From Brevibacterium renqingii (GTDB taxonomy: Bacteria > Actinomycetota > Actinomycetes > Actinomycetales > Brevibacteriaceae), in assembly GCF_017808105.1 (NCBI RefSeq), contig NZ_JADBHF010000001.1, forward strand, positions 496,001-560,000: 64,000 nt of DNA. Reading direction: 5' to 3'. The notes under the pieces are model-generated. The model saw nothing but the letters and a program-made list of their open reading frames with translations, had not been told where the DNA came from and searched no databases. The position numbers were made by a program, and so were the translations under genes. Below, one piece after another: positions 8,714-16,372 of this stretch (positions within the stretch are counted from its first letter, which is position 1; every line of letters begins with the position of its first letter).

Positions 8714-9577
8714 ATGATGCTGAGCGATCCGTATCCGATCACGAGCCCGCCCGCGGTCGGCCCCGTGGGCGGGGAGCCGTTCTGGGAACCCGGTGACACT
8801 GTGACTTGGACGTTTCGGCGATTCGACTTCGACCGTGACCACGCCGAGGTGACCCGTCCGATGCGTGTCATCGCCGACGGCCCCGACGGGGCCGTTCTCT
8901 GGCTGGCCGGCGGCACACCGACAGGGGAGACGCGCATCGTCGGATGGGAGGAGTCGAACCCCCACGAGGTTCCGCTGCGGTCCCGATTCCGCCCGCCCGC
9001 CGAGGCGCCGACCCGGATCAGCGTCGACGGGACCTGGCGCGGGCGCGGCGTGCTCAAGATCGTCCCTCCGGAGGTTCCGTTCTCCGTCTGGGTGCTCCTC
9101 AAGGACGATGGGACCGGACCCGCACATGCCGAAGGTGCCGCGGGCGAGGGCGACGGCGGTGTGCGCGCCGAATGGTACGTCAACCTCGAAGCCACGCACA
9201 GACGCAATCGGCACGCGCTGTTCACCAGCGATCACATCCTCGACATCACCTTCCCCGTGCCCGCGATGCCCCTGCACACCGAGACCGGCGGCCTCGACGC
9301 CGCCGGAGCCGTATTCAAGGACGTCGACGAGCTCGCCGCGGCCGCGAACTTCGGGGCCTGGCCGAAGGAATGGTCGCAGATCATCCGCGCCAACGGCAGT
9401 CATCTGCTCGAGCATCTCGACGAATTCCGTTGGGCCTTCGATCCCGGGTGGGAGACAGTGGCCTGGGCCCTGGCCGATGCGGGTGAACCTGCGGACATGA
9501 AGCCTGGAACAGAAAACTCAGGAAAGCAGGAACATCGATCGATCCCGAACGGTTGCTATGAAAGACACCTTCGGTGA
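8714..9577 (+). CDS. DUF402 domain protein (FomD-like)
   Basis: A 287-aa protein. The central part (WYVNLEATHRRNRHALFTSDHILDITF) carries the aromatic and acidic pattern of DUF402, a family that includes FomD nucleoside (di)phosphate hydrolases with metal-binding acidic residues. The distal motif LDEFRWAFDPGWE also fits. The last 30 or so residues (ENSGKQEHRSIPNG) look like non-conserved tail. The ATG at 8714 is supported by a leaderless -10. The actual substrate is unknown. Confidence 0.72.
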   Translation: MMLSDPYPITSPPAVGPVGGEPFWEPGDTVTWTFRRFDFDRDHAEVTRPMRVIADGPDGAVLWLAGGTPTGETRIVGWEESNPHEVPLRSRFRPPAEAPTRISVDGTWRGRGVLKIVPPEVPFSVWVLLKDDGTGPAHAEGAAGEGDGGVRAEWYVNLEATHRRNRHALFTSDHILDITFPVPAMPLHTETGGLDAAGAVFKDVDELAAAANFGAWPKEWSQIIRANGSHLLEHLDEFRWAFDPGWETVAWALADAGEPADMKPGTENSGKQEHRSIPNGCYERHLR

Positions 9578-9638
9578 TCCAGATCGGCGAGGGCGACTCC
9601 TCGCCGAGCACCCAGAGCTGCTGAAAGGAACCGTCCCC

Positions 9639-10661
9639 ATGACGACCAACCACCGGATCCGCCTGAACTCGCGCCCCGTGGGCGCTCCGACCGCGGAGAA
9701 CTACCTCCTCGACGAGGTGGCCGTGCCCACTCCGGGCGAGGGCGAGGTGCTGCTGCGCACCCTCTACCTCTCGCTCGACCCGTACATGCGCGGACGGATG
9801 TCGGACGCGAAGTCCTATGCCGATCCCGTCGAGGTCGGCGATGTCATGGTCGGTGCCACCGTGTCCGAGGTCGTCGAGTCGAATGCGGACGACTTCTCCG
9901 TCGGTGACACCGTCCTCGGCTACGGCGGCTGGCAGGAGTACTCGGTGGAGAGGACCGGGCACCTGCGCAAGATCGATCCCGAGCTCGCACCGATCAGCAC
10001 CCACCTCGGCGTGCTCGGCATGCCCGGCTTCACCGCCTATGCGGGACTGCTCGAGATCGGTCAGCCCCAGGCAGGTGAGACCGTGGCCGTGGCCGCCGCC
10101 ACCGGTCCCGTCGGTTCGGTCGTCGGCCAGATCGCGAAGATCAAGGGAGCGACCGCGGTCGGCATCGCGGGCGGCCCGGACAAGGTCGCCCACCTCAAGG
10201 AGCTCGGCTTCGACGTCGCACTCGACCACCGGACCGGCAATCTCAAGTCAGAACTCGCCGAGTCGGTGCCCCAAGGCATCGACGTCTACTACGAGAACGT
10301 CGGCGGAGACGTCTTCAAGGCCGTGCTGCCGCGGCTGAACACCTTCGCCCGTGTGCCCGTCTGCGGACTCGTGGCCAATTACAACCTCACCGAGCTGCCT
10401 GAGGGGCCCGACCGCTCGGGCGTGCTCATGGGCCATATCCTCACGAAGTCGCTGCTGGTGCGCGGCTTCATCCAGACCGAATTCGCCGAACGGCTCACCG
10501 ACCGGTTCCTCACCGATATGAGCGGGTGGCTCAAGGAAGGCAAGGTCCGCTACCGCGAGGACATCCGCCCCGGTCTCGAGAAAGCCCCCGAGTACTTCAA
10601 CGACCTGCTCACCGGCGGCAACTTCGGCAAGATGGTCGTCGCCGTCGGCGCGGAGAGCTGA
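9639..10661 (+). CDS. Zinc-free MDR oxidoreductase (CurA / NADPH-dependent enone reductase-like)
   Basis: A 340-aa member of the medium-chain dehydrogenase superfamily lacking the zinc-binding cysteines. Marks are YLSLDPYMRGRM near the N-terminus, GMPGFTAYAGL, the Rossmann AATGPVGSVVGQIAKIKGA, and YYENVGG, all typical of the leukotriene B4 12-hydroxydehydrogenase/CurA group. It should reduce alpha,beta-unsaturated carbonyls with NADPH. The ATG at 9639 follows AAAGGA with good spacing; the 27 extra codons of the longer frame overlap the preceding gene and do not resemble the family. It converges on the ABC-F gene with only 13 nt between stops. Confidence 0.9.
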   Translation: MTTNHRIRLNSRPVGAPTAENYLLDEVAVPTPGEGEVLLRTLYLSLDPYMRGRMSDAKSYADPVEVGDVMVGATVSEVVESNADDFSVGDTVLGYGGWQEYSVERTGHLRKIDPELAPISTHLGVLGMPGFTAYAGLLEIGQPQAGETVAVAAATGPVGSVVGQIAKIKGATAVGIAGGPDKVAHLKELGFDVALDHRTGNLKSELAESVPQGIDVYYENVGGDVFKAVLPRLNTFARVPVCGLVANYNLTELPEGPDRSGVLMGHILTKSLLVRGFIQTEFAERLTDRFLTDMSGWLKEGKVRYREDIRPGLEKAPEYFNDLLTGGNFGKMVVAVGAES

Positions 10662-10674
10662 GCGAAGCAGCCAC

Positions 10675-12333
10675 TCAGCTCCCCACCTGCTCGTGTGCGC
10701 GACTCGGCTCCAGAGCCAGGCGCGGCCAGTCGTGCAGATCCCGCAGGAGCTGACGGTCATGCGTGGAGAGCACGACGGCCGCCGGGGTGGCTTGCAGCGC
10801 ATCCGTGAGCTCGTCGACCAGCGAGATCGACAGGTGGTTCGTGGGCTCATCGAGCAGCAGCAGGTGGGGTCGCGCGGACAGTGCCAGGGCCAGGTCCAGT
10901 CGTCTGCGCTGGCCCATGGACAGTTCGCCGATCCGTCTGCCGGCCTCATAGGACCGGAGCAGCCCGAGGGAGGACAGCCCGACAGCCTGAGCGGACGGCA
11001 GCTGCCCGGCCGCGATGAGCGCATCGAGGTGTGAAGCGTAGAGTTCGCTGGCGCGTCGGTCGAGCGGCAGTTCCGATTCCTGCCGCAGGTGCGCGATCCG
11101 CGCCTGTGGTGAGCGGCGCACGCTTCCGGTCGACGGGGAGAGGTCGCCTGCGAGGAGGCTCAGCAGAGTGGACTTTCCCGCGCCGTTCGGACCGGTGATG
11201 AGCGACCGGGACCGTCCGAGGATCTCCAGCGTGATCGGTTCGGGCAGCCTCCCGGCGACGGTGAGGCCAGCGGCGCTGACGAGGGTCGCTCCCGGTCGGG
11301 CGCTGAGGTCGGGGAATCGGAGCGTCTGCGGCGGTTCGGGCATGGTCACGGCGTGGGCTTCCAGAGCGGCTCGTCGACGGTGGACGTTGGTGACGAGACC
11401 TCCGGCGCGGGTGGCACGCTGGTGCTTGCCCGTTCCCTTGTCCGGCCGCCAGCCCGAGATGAGTCGATTCTGAGCGGCGCTGAGGTCGTCCTGGAGCTTC
11501 GAGCGCTGCTCCTGTTCGCGTGCGTATTGCTGCTCCCAGCGTTCACGTTCGGCCCGCCGTCCTTCGCGGTAGCCGATGTAGCCGCCGCCGTAGACGCGGG
11601 GACGGTCGTCGGGAGTCGGGTCGAGATCGATTGTGGTCTCTGCGATGTCCGACAGCAGCGCACGGTCGTGGCTGACGATGACGACACCTCCCGAGCGCAT
11701 TCGCAGCTGCTCGGTCATGTAGTCGAGTCCTGCGCGATCGAGGTGATTGGTCGGCTCGTCGAGCAGCAGGAAGTCGGCGTCGCCTCCGATGAGACAGGCC
11801 AGACGGACCCGATACCTCTGTCCGACGGACATCTGTATGAGAGGACGCGACCGATCGGTCTCCGCATGCAGAGCCTCGAGAGCGATATCGACCCGGCGGC
11901 GAGCGTCCCAGGCGTCCAGGGCCTCGGCCTGTTCGAGAGCGGCCGCGAAGCGATCGTCGGCTCCGGCCTCGCCCGCGGCGAGAGCGAGGCCTGCGGCGTC
12001 GAGTTCGTCCAGGGCGGCGAGGGAATCGGCGATCGCGTCTGCGACGACCTCACCGACGGTCCGCTGATCGGTCGTCGCCATCTCCTGTTCGGCGATCCCG
12101 AGCGTGCCGATCCTCGTGACCTGGCCTTCGTCTGGGGTCAGTGTCCCGGACAGGAGATGGAGAAGCGTTGATTTGCCGCGGCCGTTCTCGCCGACGACGG
12201 CGATCCGCGAGGTGGGTGTGACGGTGAGATCGACTCCGGTGAGCACTCGGACGGCACCGAGTGAGACGGAGACGTCGGAGACCAGGATCTGTGCGCGGGA
12301 GCGCGCATGCAGTACGGGTGGGGTGATGGGCAC
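10675..12333 (-). CDS. ABC-F family ATPase, candidate ribosome protection factor
   Basis: A 552-aa soluble protein with two ABC domains and no membrane segments. Domain 1 has Walker A GENGRGKST, signature MSVGQRYRVRLA and Walker B DFLLLDEPTNHLD. Domain 2 has GPNGAGKST, LSMGQRRRLDLA and LLLLDEPTNHLS. The charged linker (YREGRRAERERWEQQY, then QEQRSKLQDDLSAAQNRL) is the ABC-F interdomain arm. The family binds the ribosomal E site; some members confer resistance to macrolides, lincosamides, streptogramins or pleuromutilins, others are housekeeping translation factors. The GTG at 12333 has AGAGGA 8 nt upstream; the longer frame back to 12432 adds 33 residues that cover a leader hairpin. The leader structure favours an inducible resistance-type role. 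Confidence 0.85.
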   Translation of the reverse strand: MPITPPVLHARSRAQILVSDVSVSLGAVRVLTGVDLTVTPTSRIAVVGENGRGKSTLLHLLSGTLTPDEGQVTRIGTLGIAEQEMATTDQRTVGEVVADAIADSLAALDELDAAGLALAAGEAGADDRFAAALEQAEALDAWDARRRVDIALEALHAETDRSRPLIQMSVGQRYRVRLACLIGGDADFLLLDEPTNHLDRAGLDYMTEQLRMRSGGVVIVSHDRALLSDIAETTIDLDPTPDDRPRVYGGGYIGYREGRRAERERWEQQYAREQEQRSKLQDDLSAAQNRLISGWRPDKGTGKHQRATRAGGLVTNVHRRRAALEAHAVTMPEPPQTLRFPDLSARPGATLVSAAGLTVAGRLPEPITLEILGRSRSLITGPNGAGKSTLLSLLAGDLSPSTGSVRRSPQARIAHLRQESELPLDRRASELYASHLDALIAAGQLPSAQAVGLSSLGLLRSYEAGRRIGELSMGQRRRLDLALALSARPHLLLLDEPTNHLSISLVDELTDALQATPAAVVLSTHDRQLLRDLHDWPRLALEPSRAHEQVGS

Positions 12334-12353
12334 AGTGATGTTCCTCTGTGAAG

Positions 12354-12394
12354 GCGCGCCGATCGGCACCACGGACGAGGTGGTGCGGGCGCGC
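12354..12394 (-). promoter_or_regulatory. Attenuator-like hairpin in the ABC-F leader
   Basis: On the minus-strand transcript, outer arms GCGCGCC/GGCGCGC (12394-12388 with 12360-12354) and inner arms GCACCAC/GTGGTGC (12386-12380 with 12372-12366) stack into about 14 GC-rich pairs. The structure ends about 9 nt before the AGAGGA of the ABC-F gene. There is no U tract, so it may act on translation or as an actinobacterial-type terminator. Confidence 0.5.
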
Positions 12395-12479
12395 GGGGTG
12401 GGTGGCCTGCGAGGCCATGACGCCATGATCACCGCCGGCTCGGAGCATGCTCGACGAGGACGGTGGATCCTGGTCGCCG

Positions 12480-12500
12480 TCAGAGGAAATACAGATGCAT
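12480..12500 (-). CDS. Six-codon leader peptide MHLYFL upstream of ABC-F
   Basis: ATG CAT CTG TAT TTC CTC TGA on the minus strand, beginning 6 nt after a TAGAAT hexamer (12512-12507), so it would be the first thing translated on a leaderless transcript. It lies 146 nt upstream of the ABC-F start and before the attenuator-like hairpin. Short leader peptides whose translation stalls with the drug are known upstream of ABC-F and Erm resistance genes; the function here is inferred from layout only. Confidence 0.4.
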   Translation of the reverse strand: MHLYFL

Positions 12501-12506
12501 GAGGCT

Positions 12507-12512
12507 ATTCTA
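12507..12512 (-). promoter_or_regulatory. Candidate -10 of the ABC-F leader transcript
   Basis: TAGAAT on the minus strand, 6 nt before the ATG of the six-codon leader ORF. No good -35 is visible. Confidence 0.45.
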
Positions 12513-12567
12513 TCAAGTCCGCGCTCGCCGGACCACGGCCGGAGGCTCGATGAAGCCTGTGCGTGAC

Positions 12568-13569
12568 TCAGGCGAAGCCGGCGAACACCTCGGCGGGGGC
12601 GAGACCGAAGCTCAGGGCGAGGTTGAGCACGATGCGTGCCTTACGGGCGTCGAGGAGACCGGCGGGGATGAGTCCGGACTCGAGCAGGCCGATCTCGCCG
12701 CCGGGATAGCCGTAGGTCTTCGTCAGGCTCGCCCCCGACCCCGTGCGGGAGGCGAGCACCACCGGCATCGTCTCGGCCAGTCGGGCCACCGCGGGCAGCA
12801 GCTCCTCGGGCACATGTCCTCCGCCTACTCCCGAGACCACGGCACCGGCGAATCCGGATCCGGCGATGAGATCGAGCGTCTCCTCGGGTTCGCCCATCCC
12901 CACCTCGGCGAGGGCGATCTTCGACAGCCGTTCGGGGCGGGCCAGACCGGCGAACGGCGACTTCGGCGTCCGCGGTGGATGCGGCAGGTGGAGCGCGTCC
13001 TCGCTGAGCCAGCCGATCGCCCCGAGCACGGGCCCGGAGGAGAATGCGGCCGTCGACGTCACATGCGACTTGCGGGCGAACCGGGGGTCGTGGACCTCGT
13101 CATCGAATACCAGCGAGGCCGGCAGGCCGCTGACCTGATCCGATAAGGCGGTCAGTGCGGCGGCTCTGACGTTCGCCGGCCCGTCGGCCCCGGGCAGAGT
13201 GGGATTGCGCATGGCTCCGGTGGCCGCGATATGCACCCCTGAGTCGTTGAGCAGCCAGAGGCCGAACGCTGATTCCTCCAATGTATCGGTGCCCTGTGTG
13301 AGCACGACGCCATCGGCTTCGGTGCTTCGGGCGAGCTCGACGACGTCGAAGAGCATCTCGAGGGTGACGTTCGCACTCGAGACCTGAGCGACCTGGGTGA
13401 AATCGGCCTGCAGGTCCGGCCAGATCCCATCGAGACCGGCAGCCGCGGCGATCTCGACGCCCCCGAGCGCAGGCGCCACTCCGCCGGCGGCGTTCGCGGT
13501 CGATGCGATGGTCCCGCCGAGGGCGGCCAGAAGCAGGTGAGGAGCGGTCGGCGATGAGGTCTCAGGCAT
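12568..13569 (-). CDS. L-asparaginase family protein
   Basis: A 333-aa asparaginase/glutaminase-family enzyme. It has the first catalytic threonine motif LGGTIAST (residues about 17-24) and the second motif VLTQGTDTLEESAF with the Thr-Asp pair, plus ATGAMRNP and the conserved C-terminal YGYPGGE. It should hydrolyse L-asparagine to aspartate and ammonia. No signal peptide is seen, so it is probably cytoplasmic (type I-like or bacterial mixed type). The start at 13569 is preceded by TAGACT-N6 with no RBS, suggesting a leaderless transcript, and the gene is divergent from the YjbR/MmcQ gene across only 41 bp. Confidence 0.88.
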   Translation of the reverse strand: MPETSSPTAPHLLLAALGGTIASTANAAGGVAPALGGVEIAAAAGLDGIWPDLQADFTQVAQVSSANVTLEMLFDVVELARSTEADGVVLTQGTDTLEESAFGLWLLNDSGVHIAATGAMRNPTLPGADGPANVRAAALTALSDQVSGLPASLVFDDEVHDPRFARKSHVTSTAAFSSGPVLGAIGWLSEDALHLPHPPRTPKSPFAGLARPERLSKIALAEVGMGEPEETLDLIAGSGFAGAVVSGVGGGHVPEELLPAVARLAETMPVVLASRTGSGASLTKTYGYPGGEIGLLESGLIPAGLLDARKARIVLNLALSFGLAPAEVFAGFA

Positions 13570-13575
13570 GGTTCG

Positions 13576-13604
13576 AGTCTAACGTCAGTGCCGTTTGCTA
13601 ATCT
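13576..13604. promoter_or_regulatory. Back-to-back leaderless promoters (asparaginase / YjbR-MmcQ gene)
   Basis: Minus-strand TAGACT (13581-13576) is 6 nt from the asparaginase ATG; plus-strand TAATCT (13599-13604) is 6 nt from the ATG at 13611. The two hexamers are separated by exactly 17 bp, so each occupies the place where the other's -35 would be. Confidence 0.55.
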
Positions 13605-13610
13605 CCACGC

Positions 13611-14066
13611 ATGGATCCCGAAACAGTGCTCCGGCTGGCCCACGAGCAGGCCATGCAGTACCCCTCGGTCGAGGTCGGCCAGCCCTTCGGACCTGAGTAC
13701 ACCGTCTACAAGGTGCGCGGGAAGATGTTCATGATGACATATGAGCTGAGAGGCGTCCCGAGCCTCAACCTCAAGATCGATCCTCTCGACAGCGAGGTGC
13801 GGCGGGACGCTTATGCCGAGATCACTCCCGGCTACCACATGAACAAGAAGCACTGGGTCACCGTGGCCGGGTCGGGTACCCCTGCGGACGATTGCGCGCA
13901 GCTCAGCACTGCCGAAGCAGAGGCAGGCGGCTCGGCCGATAATCTCGACCCGGAGCTACTCCACGATCTCGTGCTCGAATCCTACTGCCTCGTCGTGGAG
14001 AAGCTGCCGAAGAAGGACCAGCCCGTGGACCCCCGCACCTTCGGCGGGAGGGATGCGATGAGCTGA
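13611..14066 (+). CDS. MmcQ/YjbR family protein
   Basis: A 151-aa protein of the MmcQ/YjbR (CyaY-like fold) family. It shows the N-terminal acidic helix and VEVGQPFGPEYTVYKVRGKMFMM, then LNLKIDP, ITPGYHMNKKHWVTV and the C-terminal LLHDLVLESYCLVVEKLPKK. The HMNKxHW motif is the family hallmark. Proposed DNA binding is not well established. About 20 residues (SGTPADDCAQLSTAEAEAGGSADN) are inserted between the HW motif and the last helix, a region usually short in the family. Confidence 0.85.
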   Translation: MDPETVLRLAHEQAMQYPSVEVGQPFGPEYTVYKVRGKMFMMTYELRGVPSLNLKIDPLDSEVRRDAYAEITPGYHMNKKHWVTVAGSGTPADDCAQLSTAEAEAGGSADNLDPELLHDLVLESYCLVVEKLPKKDQPVDPRTFGGRDAMS

Positions 14067-14138
14067 GGCAGGAGCTCATCCGGCGGAAAAGGGCGCACAG
14101 TTTGGCACGGATTCGTCCGCGGACAGAGAATAGTCGTT

Positions 14139-15602
14139 ATGTCAGCCCTGTCTTCCGCGCTCGCCTTTCGGCGGCTGCTCGAGTCGAATGCCACGCTGCG
14201 CATGCTCCGGGCCGACAACCTCGCCGTCATGGCCGGCACGCTCGACGCCCACCTGGGACGTCCGGGGACGCGGATGAACACCGAGGACCTGCACGAGAGC
14301 ATCGATGCCGACCTCGAAGAGCTGCGGGATCATTTCGACCTCGCGCTCAAGACCGCCAAGGCCTACTGCGATGACTGGCGTCGTGCGGAGATCCTCGTCC
14401 GGCGACCGGCCACTTCGGCCAGAGGCGAGACCTACGAACTCTCCGCGGCCGGCTTCGACGCCATCCGCATGCTCGAACAGCTGCGCACTCCGCCGCAGAC
14501 CGCCACCGAGTCCCGGCTGGTCAGCCTCGCCCAGTCCGTGCGCCAGCTGGCCATCGACACGGATCCCGACAGCTCCCGCCGACTGGCCGCCCTGCGTGCC
14601 GAACGAGACCGCATCGACGCCGAGATCGCCCGGGTCAGACGCGGTGACCCGCGCTCGGTCGTCCTCGACCGGCGGCGCGCGAACGAACGCGTCTCCGACA
14701 TCCTCCAGCAGGCGCAGGGTCTGCCTGCCGACTTCGCTCGAGTGCGTGCCCGCTTCGAGGAGCTCAACCAGGAGCTGCGAGTCTCGATCCTCGCCGCCGA
14801 GGACTCCCAGTCGCAGGTCCTCGACGAGGTCTTCCGCGGTGTCGACCTCATCGAATCCTCCGACGAGGGCCGCACATTCTCGGCCTTCTCCGCCCTTGTC
14901 CGCGACCCCGAGCAGTCCGCGGCCTTCGACGACGACATCGCGGCCATCCTCGACCGCGACTTCTCCGCCACCCTGCCGCTGACCACCCGCCGCTCGCTGC
15001 GCACCCTGATGCGGCAGATGAAGGACGGCTCCCACGAGGTCTCGGACATCCTCACCGAGTTCGCCCGTGGTCTGCGCCGGTACGTCCACTCGCACGAGTT
15101 CCAACGCGACCGCGTCATGCGCACCCTCCTCCAGGAGGGCCTGGCCGCCGCCGCTCCGGTTGCCCGAGTCCGCAGGCCCTATGACGAGGTCGGCATCGAC
15201 CTCGAACTCTCGAGCGTGCCGCTCGGCAGCGTCGGCGAGGTCATCCTCCACGATCCCGAGGAGTTCGATGCCGGTGCGGAACTGGGCGAGGCCGCCGAGT
15301 CCGAGGTCGACTTCGCCGAGCTCCTCGCCGTGGCGCGGGAATCCGAGATCGATTTCTCCGAGCTCACGGAGAACATCAACTCCGTCGTCTCCACCGCGTC
15401 CGAGACCTCCGTCGCCGAGGTGCTCGACCGGTTCCCCGCCACCCAGGGTCTGGCGAGCGTCGTCGGACTGCTGTCCCTGGCCAGCACGTACGGTCAGGTC
15501 GATGAGGACGAGCGCGAAATCCTCACCTGGTCCGGCATCGACGGCATTGCCCGCACCGCCACGATCCGTCGCCACTACTTCACCGAAGGCATCACCCTAT
15601 GA
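14139..15602 (+). CDS. jetA: JetA: DUF3375 subunit of the Wadjet anti-plasmid SMC complex
   Basis: A 487-aa DUF3375 protein, the kleisin-like/MukF-like subunit of the JetABC condensin-like complex that extrudes plasmid DNA and presents it to the JetD nuclease. It begins with a helical winged-helix-type region (ALAFRRLLESNATLRMLRADNLAVMAGTL) and continues with a long helical part (RLAALRAERDRIDAEIARVRRG). Further on come FSAFSALVRDPEQSAAFDDDIAAIL and the conserved TLMRQMKDGSHEVSDIL, then a C-terminal winged-helix-like part ending VDEDEREILTWSGIDG..ATIRRHYF. Its stop overlaps the jetB start (ATGA at 15599). No RBS is seen before 14139; GAATAG lies nearby as a possible -10. Size and gene order match the known systems. 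Confidence 0.92.
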   Translation: MSALSSALAFRRLLESNATLRMLRADNLAVMAGTLDAHLGRPGTRMNTEDLHESIDADLEELRDHFDLALKTAKAYCDDWRRAEILVRRPATSARGETYELSAAGFDAIRMLEQLRTPPQTATESRLVSLAQSVRQLAIDTDPDSSRRLAALRAERDRIDAEIARVRRGDPRSVVLDRRRANERVSDILQQAQGLPADFARVRARFEELNQELRVSILAAEDSQSQVLDEVFRGVDLIESSDEGRTFSAFSALVRDPEQSAAFDDDIAAILDRDFSATLPLTTRRSLRTLMRQMKDGSHEVSDILTEFARGLRRYVHSHEFQRDRVMRTLLQEGLAAAAPVARVRRPYDEVGIDLELSSVPLGSVGEVILHDPEEFDAGAELGEAAESEVDFAELLAVARESEIDFSELTENINSVVSTASETSVAEVLDRFPATQGLASVVGLLSLASTYGQVDEDEREILTWSGIDGIARTATIRRHYFTEGITL

Positions 15603-16372
15603 CCCGCACCGACCACACCGAGGCGACCGCCTCGTCGACCTCCGCCGACGACACCACCCGCGCCGAGGCGGGGGAAGGAGCCGGCCACAACCCCAGTGCC
15701 CTGTGGACCGGCGACACCGGGACTCTGGGGGAGCGAACCCGGCGAGTGCTGCTCGAACTCCTCAAGGGACCCTATGTCTCCGGGGTGCAGAGCCCGCAGC
15801 TGTGGGCGGCACTGGTGGCCGACGAGGGCCTCGTCCGCTCCCGGCTGCACGACCTGTTCCTCGACCTCGTCATCGACCGGGTCGACGAATTCGCCTTCAC
15901 CCGCAAGATCGTCACCGACGAGATCGAGGCACCGGCGGCCGTGCGCAGCGAACGGCTGACCTTCCTCGACACGGCCATGCTCCTCGTGCTGCGCCAGCTG
16001 CTGCTGGCCGCTCCCGGAGAGAAGCGCGTCATCGTCGACCGTGAGGAGGTCTACGAAAGGCTCGCGATCTATCGGACCGGGGACGAGTCCACGTTCCAGC
16101 GCAACCTCAACGGCGCCTGGTCGCGCATGAGCAACCGTCTGCGCGTCCTCCACAAGGCCGGTGAGGACCGCTTCGAGATCTCTCCGATGGTGAAGTTCCT
16201 CATCGATGAGGACCGGGTGCGCGAACTCATCGACGTCTACGAACGCATCGCCGCAGGCGAGACCGACGGCGGTGAGGCGGACACCGCTGCCGCAGCCGCT
16301 GTCGCCGAACCGGTCGATGACGGCCCCGAAACCTCGGCTGAGACCACCACCGACGAGGAGGACGAGGCGTGA
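15599..16372 (+). CDS. jetB: JetB: DUF4194 (MukE-like) subunit of Wadjet
   Basis: A 257-aa DUF4194 protein, the KITE/MukE-like winged-helix subunit that bridges JetA and the JetC ATPase. The core (residues about 35-215) includes RRVLLELLKGPYVSG, LWAALVADEGLVRSRLHDLFLDLVID, the LLVLRQLLL helix, and MSNRLRVLHKAG..RFEISPMVKFLIDEDRV. Both termini are low-complexity: about 30 Thr/Ala/Glu-rich residues in front and 40 Ala/Glu/Asp-rich residues behind. It overlaps jetA and jetC by 4 nt each, showing tight translational coupling and equal dosage of complex members. Confidence 0.92.
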   Translation: MTRTDHTEATASSTSADDTTRAEAGEGAGHNPSALWTGDTGTLGERTRRVLLELLKGPYVSGVQSPQLWAALVADEGLVRSRLHDLFLDLVIDRVDEFAFTRKIVTDEIEAPAAVRSERLTFLDTAMLLVLRQLLLAAPGEKRVIVDREEVYERLAIYRTGDESTFQRNLNGAWSRMSNRLRVLHKAGEDRFEISPMVKFLIDEDRVRELIDVYERIAAGETDGGEADTAAAAAVAEPVDDGPETSAETTTDEEDEA

